Source: Urophycis tenuis
Lineage: Eukaryota; Chordata; Actinopteri; Gadiformes; Phycidae
Direction of reading: 5' to 3'
Length of the DNA stretch: 64,000 nt
NCBI GenBank assembly: GCA_036785325.1
Contig: JAXIVH010000012.1
Coordinates: 5,699,799 to 5,763,798 of the forward strand
In this document: in pieces, positions 59,939 to 64,000 of the stretch
Layout: each line of letters starts with the position of its first letter
Numbering within the stretch: the stretch's first letter is position 1
Position numbers and translations under genes: made by a program
The notes under the pieces: generated by a model
Database searches by the model: none
What the model was told of the DNA's origin: nothing
What the model saw: only the letters and a program-made list of their open reading frames with translations

Positions 59939-60234
59939 CACACACACACACACACCGCATACACACACCGCACACACACACACACACACACACATACACG
60001 CACGCGCACACAAAGACACACACACACACACACACACACATGCACACTCAGTCCACACACACACACACACACGCACGCGCACACAAAGACACACACACCG
60101 TACACACACATACGCACAGAACGCTCAGTACACACATATGCACACAGACACACACACACACACACATGCACACTCAGTCCACACACACACGCACACACAC
60201 ACATGCACACTCAGTCCACACACACACACACACG
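59939..60234 (+). repeat. (CA)n compound repeat
   Basis: CA repeats carry a higher-order motif (ACACAAAGACACAC and TGCACACTCAGTCCACAC) that recurs three or four times. With the GT tract 80 bp upstream it forms a large potential inverted repeat (GT arm against CA arm). Confidence 0.9.
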
Positions 60235-60693
60235 CGGCTCCTTTTACACGGGTCTGGCAGAACCAGAGCCTACCGGGGCCTCATCTGCCCTGGTGTCCGG
60301 GCCAGGAATGCGTCCGTCTCCGTAACCGGGGCGGCGGGGAATGAGCGTGGCCCCGAATAACTTAACAACCGATCCGTTGTCGGGACGCGCTCTCGGGCCG
60401 GGCCCCCGGTGACCGGACCCCCCCCCCCCCCCCCCCGATCCCCCCTGCAGGTGGGTCCAGCCCCCGGGGGGGGGGTCCGGGGTGCCTTCTGCCACCCGCC
60501 GTTGTTACCGCTGGATGTGGTCCGGTGCGGGGGTCTCGCACCTCAGAGGAGGGGGGGTGACGTCCAGCCATGCCCTCCCTACACCACCCCCCCCCACCCC
60601 CCCACCCCCCGCCGGCCCCCACCCGTAGCCCCTTTCCCTTGCGCTCCTGCCCTCTCTCTATCTCTCTCTCTCTCTCTCACTCTCTCTTTTATT

Positions 60694-60727
60694 AGGGACC
60701 GAGCCTGTGAAACAGGACGAGGTCCCT
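60694..60727 (+). repeat. Hairpin element at the island's right edge
   Basis: A perfect 34-bp copy a few bases after a CT tract (60652-60688). It marks the exact point where the array resumes. Confidence 0.9.
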
Positions 60728-60742
60728 TTTGAAATTGATCCG

Positions 60743-60743
<1 letters not shown>

Positions 60744-60799
<56 letters not shown>
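60744..60799 (+). repeat. (TTA)n tract, longest in the window
   Basis: About 18 TTA/ATT triplets directly before the RU37 head. Confidence 0.93.
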
Positions 60800-62707
60800 T
60801 CGGGGAAGTTTGACGTTGATTTGCACTATCTAAACATATATGAAAACTCAATTTTTTTTGGCAAACTTTTAGGGGCTGGTGAAAAATTATACATTTTAGG
60901 TGTCACGTTCATGTCGCACACTAGCAAAGCCTCTAGGTGGCGCTGTTTATGTGAACCCTCTGTAACGCCTATAACTTCCGCAAAAATTGGCGCACATTCA
61001 AAAACGTTACATCTCCGGATGCGGGCAGTCATGCTGCACCTCGCTGTGTCAACGAGTTGTATTTCCGCCTGCCTTTATTTTCGCGCAAAATCGCAAAAAC
61101 TAAAAAACAGTTTTGACAGCCTCAATCCATCAGACTTTCTCCGACATGCACGAAATTTGACATGTAGCATGTCCCGACTGAAATATGCAAAAACACCATA
61201 TAAAGTATGTTGGAATTATCTATAGTTAGCGCGTTACAAAACTTTTAAGATTTGTCAATTTTCTGTAAAAACAGGAAGTGGACCATATCTCCACAATGCT
61301 ATATTCTTTCGACACCAAATTTTGGTCCCTACCTCGGAATATGTCCTCCATGCTAGCTACCAAATTTCTGGTCATTGCCCCTAGAGGGCGCTCTTTAAAA
61401 TCAAGAAGTTTATTCCTCCATATTGGCAAGTGCTATTAACACAAAACTTGGTAGGCACATACCTCAGGGCTCCCTGAGGCAGGGGTTAAAAGGACACAAA
61501 AATTCTGCCACGGGATGGCGCTCTAAAATCTGCATAAATCACTGTGCAAACACCATAATAGTTATGAATATGAAATTCACAGGACACGTGTATACCTCTG
61601 CCAAAACCTCACATACCAAAAATCGTGCTTGTCGTGGTAATAGCGCCCCCTATAGGCTTTTAAAACGACAGCCCCGACACCACGTTTCACTTACATGTAT
61701 GAAACTCGGTATGCCCATTGAACCGGCCCAGACCTACAAAAAAGCCTCTTAGACCCATACCCGATAACCCACCGGAAGTCAGATATTTGCCTTCAAAGTT
61801 GCGAATTTTTGCGATTTTTGCATCCTATTTGAACAAACTCCTCCCAGGGAATTAGCCCGTTGGGCTCCAAATTTTTTGGGTAGATTCAGAATATAGTTCT
61901 TACCAAAAGTTGTGCTATTTGGGACTCTACCTCAAAGGGCGTGGCCACGGCGTTCCGTCAAAATCGGCCATAATCCATTTTTTTGCCTTTTTCCAAGACA
62001 CCGACTTTAACCGATATGTTTGAAACTCGGTATGGATGTTACCCTGGCCTAGCCCTACAAAAAAGCCTCTTGGACCCATGCCAAAAAACCCACCGGAAGT
62101 CAGATATTTTCATTTTAATTTTTGCGATTTTCAATTTTCGCGTCCTATTTGAACGAACTCCTCCAAGGGGATTTGTCGCTTGGGCTCCAAATTTTTTGGG
62201 TGGATTCAGAACATGATTCTCACCAAAAGTTGTGCTATTTGCGACCCTACCTCAAAGGGCGTGGCCACGGCGTACCGTCAAAGTCGGCCATAATCAATTT
62301 TTTCACTTTTTCAACGACACCAAGTTTCTCCGATATGTATGAAACTCGGTGGGCTTGTTGAACACGCCTAGCCCTACAAAAAAGCCTCTTGGACCCATGC
62401 CAAAAAACCCACCGGAAGTCAGATATTTTCATTTTAATTTTTGCCATTTTCGATTTTCGCGTCCTATTTGAACAAACTCCTCCCATGGGATTTGTCGCGT
62501 GGGCTCCAAATTTTTTGGGTAGATTCCTTGTGCAAAAGACAACCTGTCACCACACCATCTACCTGAACGACGACCTGTCACGACACCATCAACGTGAACG
62601 ACGACCTGTCACGACTTCATCCACGTGAACGACGAACTGTCACGACTTCGTCCACGTGAACGAGGAACTGTCACGACGCCATCCACGTGCCGACGAGTCA
62701 ATTTTTA
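60800..62707 (+). repeat. RU37: near-identical sister of RU32, cut in the tail
   Basis: It matches RU32 at constant offset 12670 bp over about 1.9 kb; by eye I find only about four substitutions. It stops at GACGAGTCAATTTTT and continues as ATTATTATTTCGGGG, so the palindrome and TATC tract of RU32 are absent. Confidence 0.92.
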
Positions 62708-62715
62708 TTATTATT

Positions 62716-64000
62716 TCGGGGATCTTTGAAGTTGATTTTAACCCCCTGAACACATACGAAAACTCAATTTTTTTTGGCAAACTTTTAGGGCCTGGTGAAA
62801 AATTTTATATTCTAGGCGTCCCGTTCATGTCGCACACTAGTAAAGCCTCTAGGTGGAGCTGTTTACGCGCATTCTCTGTAACGCTTGTAACTTCTGCAGA
62901 ATTTGGCGTACAATCAAAATCGTGACATGTACGGATGCGGGCAATCGTGCTGCACCTTCCGGTCTCTGGTAGCTTTGTTTCCGCCTGCCTTTATTTCCGC
63001 GCAAAATCGCAAAAACTAAAAAAAAAAAATTTATAGCCTTAATATATGACGCTTTCTCCGATATAAACGAAACTTGACATATAGCATGGACAGACTGTAC
63101 GATGAAAAAACACCATATAAAGTATGTTGAAATTTTCTATAGTCAGCGCGTGATGATTTTTTTTTGATTTGTCAATTTTCTGGAAAAACAGGAAGTGGGC
63201 CATATCTCCACAATGCTATATTCTTTCGACACTAAATTTTGGTCCCTATCTCGGAATATGTCCTCCATGCAATCTACCAAATTTCTGGTCATTGCCACTA
63301 GAGGGCGCTCTTTAAAATCAAGAAGTTTATTCCTCAATAGTGGCAAGTGCCATTAACACAGAACTTGGTAGGCACATACCTCAGGGCTCTCTGAGGCGTG
63401 GTTCAAAAGGGGGAAAAAATTCTACCAGTGGATGGCACTCTAAAAGCAGCGTAAATCACTGTGCAAACACCGTAATAGCTGTGAATATGAAATTCACTGG
63501 ACACGTGTATAAGGCTGCCAAAACCTCACATACCAAAAATCGTGCTTGTCGTGGTAGTAGCGCCCCCTACAGGCTTTAAAAACTACAGCCCCGACACCAC
63601 GTTTCACCTACATCTATAAAACTCGGTAGGCACGTTACACAGTCCCAGAGCTACAAAAAAGCCTCTTGGAGTCATACCCCTAATATCACCGGAAGTCAGA
63701 TATTTGCATTTAAAATTTGCAATTTTCGCGTTGTATTTGAACGAACTCCTCCCAGGGGATTTGTCGATTGGACTTCAAATTGTTTGTGTAGGTTCCCAAC
63801 ATGGAACTTGGGAAAAGTTGTGCTATTTGGGACTCTACCTCAAAGGGCGTGGCCACGGCGTACCGTCAAAGTCGGCCGTAATCAATTTTTTCACTTTTTC
63901 CAAGACACCGACTTTAACCGATTTGTTTGAAACTCGGTAGGGATGTTAACCTGGTCTAGCCCTACAAAAAAGCCTATTGGACCCATGCCAAAAAACCCAC
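62716..64000 (+). repeat. RU38: unit running off the window end
   Basis: Head TCGGGGATCTTTGAAG, then the RU16 subfamily at offset 40449 bp. Site 2 is at 63295-63309. The window ends inside the second 320-bp module. Confidence 0.9.

Noticed and set aside
59184..60360. Long Cys-Val and His-Thr frames
   Set aside because: Translations of GT and CA microsatellites.

Overview
This window is eukaryotic repeat DNA, most likely from a teleost fish (inference). The reasons are the vertebrate-type telomere hexamer, long TATC, TTA, GT/CA and CT microsatellites, one CpG-rich island with promoter-like features, and a repeat family rich in 'GGCGCT' blocks of a kind I associate with fish genomes. I found no convincing protein-coding gene, tRNA or rRNA. 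The many short open frames are chance frames that recur because the DNA under them recurs.

Layout: from base 1 to 56319, and again from 60694 to 64000, the window is a head-to-tail array of one repeat family. I number the units RU0 to RU38; every copy has the same orientation. A full unit is about 2.0 kb. In + orientation it contains: (a) a head starting TC(A/T/G)GGGA.CTTTGA.GTTGAT just after a (TTA)n tract; (b) a body with three CTCF-consensus-like motifs; (c) two modules of about 320 bp, followed by zero to three modules of about 175 bp that share a core with them; (d) a 31/33-bp minisatellite containing CACGTG; (e) a tail with an 18-bp perfect palindrome (AATGTCCCGCGGGACATT); (f) a TATC tract of up to about 80 copies. 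Between units, often one to four times, sits a 34-bp hairpin element (arms AGGGACC/GGTCCCT and CCTGT/ACAGG); I count 24 copies, all in the same orientation.

About half the units are cut short, always at the tail side and never at the head. The cut is followed directly by TTA-rich DNA or a hairpin and then by a new head. Read on the minus strand, these are 5'-truncated copies with intact (TAA)n-tailed 3' ends next to a hairpin, as expected of a LINE- or SINE-like retroposon that inserts into its own tails. Read on the plus strand, TC at the start and a GC hairpin followed by CTAG-T at the end of two copies suggest a Helitron or Helentron-related element. The sequence alone does not settle which is right.

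Two places break the pattern. At 15005-15050 an interstitial telomeric repeat sits exactly at a rearrangement junction inside RU9. At 56320-60693 a single-copy, CpG-rich island interrupts the array. It carries simple-sequence tracts, a CCAAT box, a DR5 nuclear-receptor-like repeat and possible splice acceptors, and it may be the 5' region of a gene lying outside or across the array.

Distant units are near-identical in pairs and trios at constant offsets (for example RU11/RU18/RU28, RU32/RU37, RU7/RU24, RU1/RU31). This points to recent duplication or gene conversion within the array.
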